A stretch of 48,307 nucleotides of DNA from Chloroflexota bacterium. Its GTDB lineage: Bacteria; Chloroflexota; Anaerolineae; Promineifilales; Promineifilaceae. A program made the position numbers and the translations under genes. The notes below the pieces were generated by a model, which ran no database searches, was not told the origin of the DNA, and saw nothing but the letters and a program-made list of their open reading frames with translations. This document shows, in pieces, positions 23,322 through 32,026 of this stretch. The stretch spans positions 1 to 48,307 of the forward strand of contig JAKEFB010000190.1 of NCBI GenBank assembly GCA_022616275.1. The letters are read 5' to 3'. How positions within the stretch are numbered: the stretch's first letter is position 1; every line of letters starts with the position of its first letter.

Positions 23322-25373
23322 ATGAGTTCACCACAAGGTACAGCTATTCTTGATAAGATCAAGGAACTGCAAGATACCAGTGGCTTTCGCGATTTGCATT
23401 GGGAGGGGAGTTTTACCGACTACCTGGATATCGTCCGCCAGGATCCCCAGGTAGCCCGTACAGCCTACCAGCGCCTGCACGACATGATCGTTTCCCAGGG
23501 CTATGAAGAGTACAACCGTAACCGCGAAAGCCTGATTCATTACCGCTTCTTCGACGACCCCTTTGAAAACGGCCGCGATGCTGTCTTTGGCATTGACAAG
23601 CCGTTGATGGACCTGGTGCAAATCTTCCAATCGGCGGCGCGCCACTACGGCACCGAACGGCGGGTGATTTTGCTGCACGGCCCGGTGGGCACGGCCAAAA
23701 GCACCATCGTGCGCCTGCTCAAAAAGGGGTTGGAAGCCTATTCCCGGACCGACGAAGGCCGGGTGTACACCTTCTACTGGTCGCCGGACGGCGGCGAACG
23801 CATGGATTGCCCCATGCACGAAGAGCCGCTGCATCTGATTCCCCCCGAGTTCCGGCCGGTGGTTTTACGGGAGCTGAGCAATGGCCCGACCGTCGCCTTC
23901 CAGATAGACATCGAGGGCGAGTTGTGCCCCGCCTGCCGCTTTATCTACAACGAATTGCTGGAAAAGGCGCACGGTGATTGGACCGAGGTGGTGCGCCAGA
24001 TAAGGGTCCGCCGCCTGCTATTATCGGAGAAAGATCGGGTTGGTATCGGTACTTTCCAGCCCAAGGATGAAAAGAACCAGGATTCCACCGAGCTGACGGG
24101 CGACATCAACTACCGCAAGATTGCCGAGTATGGCTCCGATTCCGATCCCCGAGCCTTTAACTTTGATGGGGAACTAAATATTGCCAACCGGGGCCTGGTT
24201 GAGTTTATTGAAATCTTAAAACTGGACGTCGCCTTTTTGTATGACCTGCTCACCGCCTCCCAGGAACACAAAATTAAGCCCAAGAAATTTGCCCACACCG
24301 ACATAGACGAGGTCATCCTGGGCCACACCAACGAGGCCGAGTACCGCCGGCTGCTTAGCAACGAATATATGGAGGCGCTGCGCGACCGGACGATCAAGAT
24401 TGACGTGCCCTACAACACCCGCTTCAGCGAAGAAGTGAAGATTTATGAGCGGGACTTCAACAACCGGCGCGTCATCGGCAAGCACATCGCCCCCCACACG
24501 CTGGAAATTGCCGGCCTGTGGGCCGTCCTGACCCGGCTGGAGGAGCCGAAACGGGCCGGCCTGACGCTGCTGCAAAAGTTGAAGCTGTACGACGGCCGGT
24601 CACTACCCGGCTTTACCGAGGACAGCGTCATCGAGCTGCAGTTTGAAGCCCGGAACGAAGGTATGTTTGGTATTTCGCCGCGTTACATCCAGGACAAGCT
24701 GTCCAACGCCCTGGTGAGTGACCAGAGCCGGACCTGCCTGAACCCATTTATGCTCATGCGCGAACTGGAGGCCGGCCTGAAGCACCACTCCCTGATTACC
24801 GGCGACGAACAACGTACCCGCTACCGGGAGTTATTGAGCGTGGTGCGCGACGAGTTTGACGAAATTGTAAAAAACGAAGTGCAGCGGGCGATTACGGCCG
24901 ATGAAGAAGCCGTTAAACGCCTGTCGGCCAACTACATTGACAACGTCAAAGCGTATACCCAGCGGCAAAAGGTCCGCAACCCCTTCACTGGCCAGGACGA
25001 GCCCCCCGACGAGCGCCTGATGCGCTCTATTGAGGAAAAAATAGAAATCCCGGAAAGCCGCAAGGACGATTTCCGGCGCGAAATCATGAATTACATTGGC
25101 GCGCTGGCTATCGAGGGCAAGACCTTTAGCTGGAATTCAAACGAGCGGCTACGCCGGGCTTTGGAGCTGAAGCTGTTTGAGGACCAGAAGGATTCAATCA
25201 AATTGACCAGCCTGGTCTCGAACGTAATAGACGAGGAAACGCAGCAAAAAATTGACGTCGTCAAGAGCCGCATGATGAAAAACCAGGGTTACTGTGATGT
25301 CTGCGCTACAGACGTGCTGAATTACGTGGCCAGCATCTTTGCCCGGGGCGATACGAAGGAGCGACTGGCATGA
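23322..25373 (+). CDS. prkA: PrkA-type AAA+ serine kinase/protease
   Basis: A 683-residue protein of the PrkA (YeaG) family, AAA+ ATPases reported as serine protein kinases and, in Bacillus, also as a protease. Walker A is G-P-V-G-T-A-K-S-T (residues 120-128) with the family's Ala before Lys. C-P-M-H-E-E-P-L near residue 163 and C-P-A-C-R-F near 208 are typical conserved blocks, and the C-terminal half carries the PrkA-specific helical domain. The length fits the family (about 640-690). Start ATG 23322 follows GGAGG at about 13 bases, with AGAAGAAG between. Its stop overlaps the yeaH start by 4 bases (ATGA). The prkA-yeaH-spoVR order is a widely conserved stress/stationary-phase operon. An ECF-type promoter lies upstream. 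Confidence 0.95.
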   Translation: MSSPQGTAILDKIKELQDTSGFRDLHWEGSFTDYLDIVRQDPQVARTAYQRLHDMIVSQGYEEYNRNRESLIHYRFFDDPFENGRDAVFGIDKPLMDLVQIFQSAARHYGTERRVILLHGPVGTAKSTIVRLLKKGLEAYSRTDEGRVYTFYWSPDGGERMDCPMHEEPLHLIPPEFRPVVLRELSNGPTVAFQIDIEGELCPACRFIYNELLEKAHGDWTEVVRQIRVRRLLLSEKDRVGIGTFQPKDEKNQDSTELTGDINYRKIAEYGSDSDPRAFNFDGELNIANRGLVEFIEILKLDVAFLYDLLTASQEHKIKPKKFAHTDIDEVILGHTNEAEYRRLLSNEYMEALRDRTIKIDVPYNTRFSEEVKIYERDFNNRRVIGKHIAPHTLEIAGLWAVLTRLEEPKRAGLTLLQKLKLYDGRSLPGFTEDSVIELQFEARNEGMFGISPRYIQDKLSNALVSDQSRTCLNPFMLMRELEAGLKHHSLITGDEQRTRYRELLSVVRDEFDEIVKNEVQRAITADEEAVKRLSANYIDNVKAYTQRQKVRNPFTGQDEPPDERLMRSIEEKIEIPESRKDDFRREIMNYIGALAIEGKTFSWNSNERLRRALELKLFEDQKDSIKLTSLVSNVIDEETQQKIDVVKSRMMKNQGYCDVCATDVLNYVASIFARGDTKERLA

Positions 25374-26476
25374 TAGACAAACAGTTACGCATCGAACAGG
25401 ACACCGGCCGCTTCCGGCATATTGTCCGTGGGCATGTGCGGCAAAATCTGCGCAAGTATATGTCTAACGGCGAACTCCTCGGCCGGCAAGGCCGGGAACT
25501 GGTCAGCATTCCCGTGCCGCAGATCGAGTTGCCGCACTTCCGCTTTAGCGACCGACAGATGGGCGGTGTGGGTCAGGGCGACGGCGACGTGGGCACGTCC
25601 CTGGGGCGCGACCCTAACGGCGACGGGCCGGGGCCGGCGGGTGATCAGCCCGGCTACCACATCATGGAGGTGGAGATTACGCTGGCCGAGCTGGCCCAAA
25701 TTCTGGGAGAAGAGCTGGAACTGCCACGTATTGAGCCTAAAGGCAAGCGAAACCTCGAAGGTGACATCGTTCGTTACACAGGCATCCGGCGGGTGGGCCC
25801 GGAGAGCCTGCGCCACTTCAAGCGGACTTACCGTGCGGCGTTGAAGCGGCAGGTCGCCTCCGGGGCTTACAACCCCGACAACCCGGTCATCACCCCTATC
25901 CGGGACGACAAACATTATCGCTCCTGGCGGGTCTATCCCCGGCCACACAACAACGCCGTCGTCTTTTACATGATGGACGTTTCCGGCAGTATGACCACGG
26001 CCAAGAAGGAGTTGGTTCGGCTGACCGCCTTCTGGATTGACATGTGGCTACAAGCCAACTACAAAAACATCCAGACCCGCTACCTGGTCCACGACGCGGC
26101 CGCCCACGAGGTGGACAAGCATACCTTCTACCACCTGCGGGAAAGCGGGGGGACGCGCATCTCGTCCGCTTACCAGTTGTGCAAAGAAGTGATTGACGCC
26201 CAATACGACCCGGAAGAATGGAATTTGTACGCTTTCCACTTCTCCGACGGCGAGAACTTCGGCGGCGAAGACGACCAGCGTTGCCTGGAATTGCTGCGCG
26301 AACACCTGCTGCCGTGGATGAATCTGTTTGCCTATGGGCAGGTGAAAGGCGGTTACGGCCACGAGTTTATTGAAACGCTGGAAGAAATTGAGGACGAGAA
26401 ACTGGTCTCCTGCAAGATCAACCGCGAGGACGATATTTTCACGGCTATCAAAATCTTCTTAGGCAAAGGTTATTAA
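25370..26476 (+). CDS. yeaH: YeaH/YhbH family protein (DUF444, VWA-like)
   Basis: 368 residues. The N-terminal half is basic, with a Gly/Asp-rich loop (about 64-92). The C-terminal half is a von Willebrand A-like domain with the metal-adhesion motif M-D-V-S-G-S-M (D203, S205, S207), then S-G-G-T-R-I-S-S and H-F-S-D-G-E-N. Family members are always paired with PrkA and SpoVR, and YeaH is thought to work with the PrkA kinase; the molecular role is unsettled. ATG 25370 overlaps the prkA stop, indicating translational coupling. It is followed by a word-type palindromic spacer before spoVR. Confidence 0.94.
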   Translation: MIDKQLRIEQDTGRFRHIVRGHVRQNLRKYMSNGELLGRQGRELVSIPVPQIELPHFRFSDRQMGGVGQGDGDVGTSLGRDPNGDGPGPAGDQPGYHIMEVEITLAELAQILGEELELPRIEPKGKRNLEGDIVRYTGIRRVGPESLRHFKRTYRAALKRQVASGAYNPDNPVITPIRDDKHYRSWRVYPRPHNNAVVFYMMDVSGSMTTAKKELVRLTAFWIDMWLQANYKNIQTRYLVHDAAAHEVDKHTFYHLRESGGTRISSAYQLCKEVIDAQYDPEEWNLYAFHFSDGENFGGEDDQRCLELLREHLLPWMNLFAYGQVKGGYGHEFIETLEEIEDEKLVSCKINREDDIFTAIKIFLGKGY

Positions 26477-26480
26477 AGTG

Positions 26481-26575
26481 GCAGGTCGCAGGGGGCAAGG
26501 GCAAGTCTGCGAGTGGCGAGTAGGTAAGTGAGCAAGTGACTCGCAAACTCGCAAACTCGCAGACTCGCAACCTGC
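26481..26575. repeat. Word-type palindromic spacer 3
   Basis: GCAGGT (26481-26486) and ACCTGC (26570-26575) close the element. Inside, GTCTGCGAGT is exactly mirrored by ACTCGCAGAC, and ACTCGCAA words repeat in tandem. It fills most of the gap between yeaH and spoVR, two genes expected to share one message. Confidence 0.65.
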
Positions 26576-26596
26576 TAACGATTAAGGGTATTGGTA

Positions 26597-28075
26597 ATGG
26601 TAATCTCTAAAGAATTAACGGCGATGCAAGAAACGATTGAGGGATATGCCCGGGAGTTTGGGCTGGACTTTTTCCCGGTGCAATTCGAGATGGTGGATTA
26701 CCAGATGATGAACCAACTGGCAGCCTACGATGGCTTTCCCACTCGTTATCCCCACTGGCGTTTTGGCATGGAATATGAGCGTATGTCCAAAAGCTACGCC
26801 TATGGCCTGCACCGCATTTACGAGATGGTCATCAACACCAATCCCTGCTACGCCTATCTGCTGGCCAGCAACAACCTGGTGGACCATAAACTGGTCATGG
26901 CCCACGTCTACGGCCACTGTGACTTTTTCAAAAACAACCTCTGGTTTGCCCACACCAACCGGCGCATGCTGGACGAAGTGGCCAACCACTCCACCCGTAT
27001 CCGGCGCTACGTCAGCAAATATGGGCTGGAAGAGGTCGAAAATTTCCTGGACGCTTGCCTGTCGCTGGAAAACCTGATCGACATTCATGCCCCGGGGGTC
27101 CGCCGCCGGCCGCAGCCCGAAGACCACGAAGGGGAAGAAGAACGGCCGGTGGTCCACAGGATAAAGGCCAAGGATTACATGGACAGCTACATTAACCCGC
27201 CTGACTTCCTGGCCGCGCAGCAGCGCAAATTGGAAGAGGCTCGCGCCCGCCGCAAACACCTGCCGGAAGAACCAGAACGGGACGTGCTCCTCTTTTTGCT
27301 GGAATATGCCCCGCTAGAAAACTGGCAGCACGACGTGCTGGACATTGTTCGCGAAGAGGCTTACTACTTTTCCCCCCAACGGCAGACGAAGATCATGAAC
27401 GAAGGGTGGGCCTCCTACACCCATAGCCACATCATGACCCGCCGGGCGCTGGACCCCAACGAGTTGATTGACTACGCCGACCACCATTCCGGGACGATGG
27501 CCGTCCACTCCGGCCGGCTGAACCCTTACAAGCTGGGGCTGGAACTGCTGCGCGACGTTGAAGACCGCTGGAACCGGGGCGCTTTTGGGCCGGAGTACGA
27601 GGCCTGCCACGACATGGAGACCCGCCGCAATTGGGACCGGAAGCTGGGGCTCGGCCGGGAAAAGCTGTTTGAGGTGCGGCGGGTCTATAACGACGTTGGC
27701 TTTATTGACGAGTTTCTCACGGCCGATTTTGCTCGCGAACACAAACTGTTTACCTTCGCCTATAACGAGGCCACGGAAAATTACGAGATTGCCAGCCGGG
27801 AATTCGAGGAAATTAAACGCCGGCTGCTTTTCCAGTTGACAAACTTTGGCCAGCCGATTATTGAAGTGGTAGACAGCAATTACGACAACCGGGGCGAGTT
27901 GTACCTGGTCCATCGCCACGAAGGGATTGACCTGGACATCCCTTATGCCGAGGAAACGTTGAGCGGCCTCTTTACCCTCTGGCAACGGCCGGTCCACGTC
28001 GAAACCGTTTTAGAAAAGCGCGGGCGGGTGCTTTTCAGCCACGGCCCGGACGGCGGCGAGCAGCGCCGCCTGTAA
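26597..28075 (+). CDS. spoVR: SpoVR family protein
   Basis: 492 residues, matching the SpoVR/YcgB family in length and in blocks such as F-P-V-Q-F-E-M-V-D-Y, Y-P-H-W-R-F-G, A-H-V-Y-G-H-C-D-F-F, M-N-E-G-W-A-S-Y-T-H and N-P-Y-K-L-G. The His/Glu-rich blocks resemble a metal site, but the activity is not established. Bacillus SpoVR affects the spore cortex; in non-sporulating bacteria the gene travels with prkA and yeaH as a stress module. Start ATG 26597 has AAGGG 8 bases upstream and is preferred to the in-frame TTG 26591. It is the third gene of the operon, 120 bases after yeaH. Confidence 0.94.
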   Translation: MVISKELTAMQETIEGYAREFGLDFFPVQFEMVDYQMMNQLAAYDGFPTRYPHWRFGMEYERMSKSYAYGLHRIYEMVINTNPCYAYLLASNNLVDHKLVMAHVYGHCDFFKNNLWFAHTNRRMLDEVANHSTRIRRYVSKYGLEEVENFLDACLSLENLIDIHAPGVRRRPQPEDHEGEEERPVVHRIKAKDYMDSYINPPDFLAAQQRKLEEARARRKHLPEEPERDVLLFLLEYAPLENWQHDVLDIVREEAYYFSPQRQTKIMNEGWASYTHSHIMTRRALDPNELIDYADHHSGTMAVHSGRLNPYKLGLELLRDVEDRWNRGAFGPEYEACHDMETRRNWDRKLGLGREKLFEVRRVYNDVGFIDEFLTADFAREHKLFTFAYNEATENYEIASREFEEIKRRLLFQLTNFGQPIIEVVDSNYDNRGELYLVHRHEGIDLDIPYAEETLSGLFTLWQRPVHVETVLEKRGRVLFSHGPDGGEQRRL

Positions 28076-28136
28076 AATCCCCCTGATATACCATACCTGC
28101 GCCAAGTAGCTTCTGTTATTCTTTACGCGCGCTTCA

Positions 28137-28166
28137 TTGTCTGGCAGCTTGAAAGTATGCTATCAT
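28137..28166 (+). promoter_or_regulatory. Candidate promoter of the transporter-HEAT-cNBD gene
   Basis: TTGTCT (28137-28142) and TATCAT (28161-28166, 5/6) are 18 bases apart, about 120 bases before ATG 28289. No other pair in the 213-base gap looked better. Confidence 0.3.
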
Positions 28167-28288
28167 AACTTAAGTTGCCAGTGCGTGTGTCTGTCGGCGC
28201 CGGGTGTCTGCCAGCACAGTGTCAGAGATGCTGTAATTTCCAGTTCGCCCCCTTCTCAGTCAAGTGGTCAACCAACAGGATCGTTGTG

Positions 28289-31200
28289 ATGCGTTTCCTT
28301 GAAAAATTATTGAACATTCGTCCGACCGAGTGGCCCCGGCTGTTACTCCTGTTCACGATGGCCTTTCTCGTCGTCGCCGGCAATACCTGGGGGCGAACGA
28401 TCGTCTTTGCCGCTTTCCTGCAACAGGTAGGGGTGCAGGCCTTGCCGGCCGTCCTGGTCATTGGCTCGATTCTGACCCTTATCGCCACGAGCATTTACGC
28501 TGCCTTTGCCGACCGGGTACCAAACGACAAGCTATTGATTGCCATCCTGGCGGTGGCCGTCGCCGGCATGGCCGGCGGCCGGCTGCTGCTGGGGGCAGAG
28601 CTGATCACCATCGCCTATCCTCTACTCTATTTGCTTTTCCTCGTCGTCATCCAGGGCGCGTTTTTCCTCCACTGGTGGACCTACGTCAACAGCTACTACG
28701 ACACCCGTTCAGCCAAGCGGATCATCCCTATCGTCGCCACAGCCGCCCGCATTGCCGGCATCGTTGGCGGCCTGACGATGCCCTTGCTGAACCAGCTCCT
28801 GACGCCGCCTGATATTGTCGTCGTCTGGCTGGGGACGTTGGTTTTCACGGCCGTCCTGGCCGGGCTGATGCCCTATCTGCTGGGCGAACGCCGGACAGGG
28901 AGCAAATCGCTCGTCTATTCACCTGCCATAGAAGAAACGGAAAGGCAATCTTTCCTTGGCAATTTGCGCGAAGGTTTTCACTACGTCTCCCAATCCGCCT
29001 ACCTGAGGTGGCTGGCCGTTTCGACCTTTCTGTTGATGATGTTGCTGGCCTTCCTGCACTACCAGTCGGGCGAAATCTTTGAAACAAGGCTGGCTTCTGT
29101 TGAAGAGTTGTCTAACCTGGTGGGCAACATCACTGGCTTTGCCAACCTGATCATGTTGCCTTTACAGCTTTTCCTGCTAAGCCGGATTATTGGACGGATT
29201 GGCCTGGGTAATGCCAATCTCATTTTTCCGGTCACCACGCTGGCAATAGCCAGCGGCCTGATCTTTTTGCCCGGCATTCCAACGGCGCTGCTGGCCGACC
29301 TGGATTACAACATTCTCCGCTCTTCCTTCCAAAGCCCGATTGAAAGTCTTTTATACAATGCTGTTCCCCTGCGTGTTAAAGGAAGGGCGCGGGGCTTTAT
29401 TGGCGGGCTCGTCTTGCCGGCTGGCTCGCTGCTCGGCAGCAGCCTGTTGCTGCTGCCGCTCCTATCGGTCGAGTGGTTCGTGCCGGTGATGATTGGTCTG
29501 CTGGCCGTGGCTTTTGTTGGCAGCGCCCTGGTAATCCGCCAGCGATATGCCCAGGCATTGATTACCTTATTGGAACAGGAGGATTTCTCCTTCCTGTTAT
29601 CACAAGAAGCTTCCGACCTGATCGTGACCGATTCGGCAACGCTGAAGTCGCTGGAGAAAAAACTGGAAGAAAGCACCAGCCCTGAATTCACCATCTTCAT
29701 GGCCAAGCTAATCAGCGACATTGGCGGGAACGCCGCCGTGCCGATCCTGGCCACAGCTACCCAAAGAGGAGATGCCCACGTTCGCTCAACCATTGTAGAT
29801 ATCCTCGTCGCCGCCGACGTGCGCGATAGCGCCGTCCACCAGCTTTACAGTGATCTCCTGAACGATTCCGAGCCCCAGGTGCGCCAGTCGGCTATCCTGG
29901 GCCTGAAACACCTGGATGGCGAAGATAGCGACAAATTCCGACAACTGGCCTTGCAGTGCCTGTCTGATAATACAACCGACGTGCGGGCCCAGGTTTTGCC
30001 TTCGTTGCTCCGGGCCAGAGACTCAACCTACCAGGCGCCGGCCGAGCAGGCATTGGCCGAGATGCTGGCCAGCGAAGAACCCCGGCAACGGGCTCTAGCC
30101 GTCCATGGCCTGGGCAAAGTTGGTCACGCGGCGGCCATCCATAAACTGGTCGAATTTCTGAGAGATCCAGAGGACGCAGTCCGCCTGGAAGTAGCTATCG
30201 CCATCGAAACGTTGTCGGAGAAGAAGCTCCCGGAAGAGGTGGCGCCTCTGGTCCGCGAACAGATGGCCCAATCCCACCAGGATCCAATCGAGCGGGTGCG
30301 GCAGGCGGTGCTCATCGTTCTGGGCCGTATCGGCTCTCATGAGTCACACAAAACCTTGATCAATGCCTTACTCGATCCAAGTCCCCGGGTGCGGGAAACG
30401 GCCGTGGAAGTCCTGTCAAACATGGGCAAAGCTGTCATTCCAACGGTACACCCGCAGCTTGACTCACCGGATTCCCAATTGCGTAAGATGGCCGTTATGA
30501 TCCTCAGCGGCGTTAACCGCCGCGAGTACGGTCCGCTCATCACGTCGTACGTCACCGGTAACTTACTGACCGTTTACCGGAACTACGGCCAGTTAGAAGC
30601 CCTGTCGCTGTGCGCCAAGTACCCAAGCGTTTCCATATTACAGAACACCTTGCGCGAGCAAAGCGAACAGTTGACCGAGGAAATCTTTTACCTGCTGACT
30701 GCCCTTCACGAACCAGAGACCCTTGACCTTGTTTCCCAGTCACTTCGGGCCGAAGATCCGCGAATCCGCGCCAATGCTGCCGAAGCGCTCGAATCTCTGA
30801 CCACACCCCAGACGGCGACGCTGATTACCCCGTTATTGGAACCGGGTATTGCCCCCTCAAGGCTAATTGAATTAAGCCGGGAAGTGTGGGATATGCACCA
30901 CCCCGACGCCCGCGAACTATTGCGCGATTTGTTGACCAACTCTCAAGATATCTGGTTGCGGACAGTTGCTACCTTTGCCCTGGGAGAAATTGGAGCCACG
31001 ACCTGGGCGCAAAAAACCACGGCGTCGCTACCCCCAGAAGCGCCTCAATCTGAGCCGGCCGCCAAACCGGAAACGGCCGAACTACCTCGTGAGCGTAAAC
31101 GTCGTGGGGCCGGCGATCTCTTGGGTGCGTTGATGGACGATAGCCCCAAAGAATCGCCAGCCCAGGATGGCCCCCCCACCCCACCCGGCGGCCGGCCCAG

Positions 31201-32023
31201 GCGTGGGGTAAATCCACTTGACGCCCTCCTGGACAAGCCTGCGTCCGCGGCCGAAGCCGCCCCGGCCCGGCCGCAGCCAGCCGACATTAAGGAAACAATG
31301 GTCGGCCAGTTTACCATTGACGATCTGCGCCGGCTATCTCAAAAAGAAGATAGCCAGGCCAAAGGTGAAGTAACGTGCGAGTCGCTTTTTAGCTTACAAG
31401 AAATCGAAGCCCTGCTGGCCGCCTCGCTCGTCCATCCTTCGGCCGACGTGCAGGCGGCCGCCCAGGCTGCGAATCGAATGCTATCGGGTCAACGCCTGAC
31501 CGACTGGGCGTTAAAGGAGGAACCAGTGCTGTCCACCATTGAGAAAATTATCTTCTTGAAGGAAGTCCCCTTCTTCCAGGGCATGACCGTTGATCAGCTT
31601 AAGGTTCTGGCCAGGGTGTGCGAAGAGGAGTTTTTCCCTGAAGACACCCGGATCTATAACGAAAATGACCCCGGCGGCGTACTCTACGTGGTGGTCAGCG
31701 GCCGGGTCGGTATTGAACGGGAGGGGATGCGCAAAGGCTCCTACGCTCGCGTCGGTACTGTGGAGGCCCACTCCTACTTTGGCGAAATGAACCTGTTTGA
31801 CAACAGCCCGCGCGACGCCTCGGCCATTGCCATCCAGGACACCCTGACCCTGCGCCTGCGCCGTGAGCCGCTCATTGCCCTGGCCCGGCAGCACCCAGAC
31901 CTGTCGCTGGAACTGATTAATGTGCTTAGCCAGCGTCTACGCGAGACGACGGCTCGCATTGCCAACCTGACCAGGAGCCGGCCGCGGGAGCTGCACAAGC
32001 TGTTTGACCAGTTTGAGGAGTAG
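28289..32023 (+). CDS. NTT/MFS-type transporter fused to HEAT repeats and a cyclic-nucleotide-binding domain
   Basis: 1244 residues in three parts. Residues 1 to about 425 are a polytopic membrane domain with about 12 hydrophobic helices and the F-L-x-x-x-G-N-T-W-G-R-T start seen in NTT (ATP/ADP translocase-like) and related MFS proteins. About 450-950 are HEAT repeats (for example D-S-E-P-Q-V-R-Q-S-A-I-L-G-L and D-P-E-D-A-V-R-L-E-V-A-I-A). A Pro/Ala-rich linker follows, and about 1080-1230 is a Crp-like cNMP-binding domain with Y-F-G-E-M-N-L-F-D-N-S-P-R as phosphate-binding cassette. The cassette keeps G-E and P-R but has M-N-L in place of the usual L-A-L. It may be a regulated transporter or a membrane receptor derived from one. 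ATG 28289 is chosen at the first membrane helix; an open frame reaches 28175 but without support. It converges with the NRPS genes, with only 3 bases between stops. Confidence 0.85.
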   Translation: MRFLEKLLNIRPTEWPRLLLLFTMAFLVVAGNTWGRTIVFAAFLQQVGVQALPAVLVIGSILTLIATSIYAAFADRVPNDKLLIAILAVAVAGMAGGRLLLGAELITIAYPLLYLLFLVVIQGAFFLHWWTYVNSYYDTRSAKRIIPIVATAARIAGIVGGLTMPLLNQLLTPPDIVVVWLGTLVFTAVLAGLMPYLLGERRTGSKSLVYSPAIEETERQSFLGNLREGFHYVSQSAYLRWLAVSTFLLMMLLAFLHYQSGEIFETRLASVEELSNLVGNITGFANLIMLPLQLFLLSRIIGRIGLGNANLIFPVTTLAIASGLIFLPGIPTALLADLDYNILRSSFQSPIESLLYNAVPLRVKGRARGFIGGLVLPAGSLLGSSLLLLPLLSVEWFVPVMIGLLAVAFVGSALVIRQRYAQALITLLEQEDFSFLLSQEASDLIVTDSATLKSLEKKLEESTSPEFTIFMAKLISDIGGNAAVPILATATQRGDAHVRSTIVDILVAADVRDSAVHQLYSDLLNDSEPQVRQSAILGLKHLDGEDSDKFRQLALQCLSDNTTDVRAQVLPSLLRARDSTYQAPAEQALAEMLASEEPRQRALAVHGLGKVGHAAAIHKLVEFLRDPEDAVRLEVAIAIETLSEKKLPEEVAPLVREQMAQSHQDPIERVRQAVLIVLGRIGSHESHKTLINALLDPSPRVRETAVEVLSNMGKAVIPTVHPQLDSPDSQLRKMAVMILSGVNRREYGPLITSYVTGNLLTVYRNYGQLEALSLCAKYPSVSILQNTLREQSEQLTEEIFYLLTALHEPETLDLVSQSLRAEDPRIRANAAEALESLTTPQTATLITPLLEPGIAPSRLIELSREVWDMHHPDARELLRDLLTNSQDIWLRTVATFALGEIGATTWAQKTTASLPPEAPQSEPAAKPETAELPRERKRRGAGDLLGALMDDSPKESPAQDGPPTPPGGRPRRGVNPLDALLDKPASAAEAAPARPQPADIKETMVGQFTIDDLRRLSQKEDSQAKGEVTCESLFSLQEIEALLAASLVHPSADVQAAAQAANRMLSGQRLTDWALKEEPVLSTIEKIIFLKEVPFFQGMTVDQLKVLARVCEEEFFPEDTRIYNENDPGGVLYVVVSGRVGIEREGMRKGSYARVGTVEAHSYFGEMNLFDNSPRDASAIAIQDTLTLRLRREPLIALARQHPDLSLELINVLSQRLRETTARIANLTRSRPRELHKLFDQFEE

Positions 32024-32026
32024 GCT

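Noticed and set aside
28175-28288. Upstream extension of the transporter fusion
   Set aside because: The 38 extra residues look like noncoding translation and overlap the candidate promoter's transcript start; the family begins at the first membrane helix after ATG 28289.
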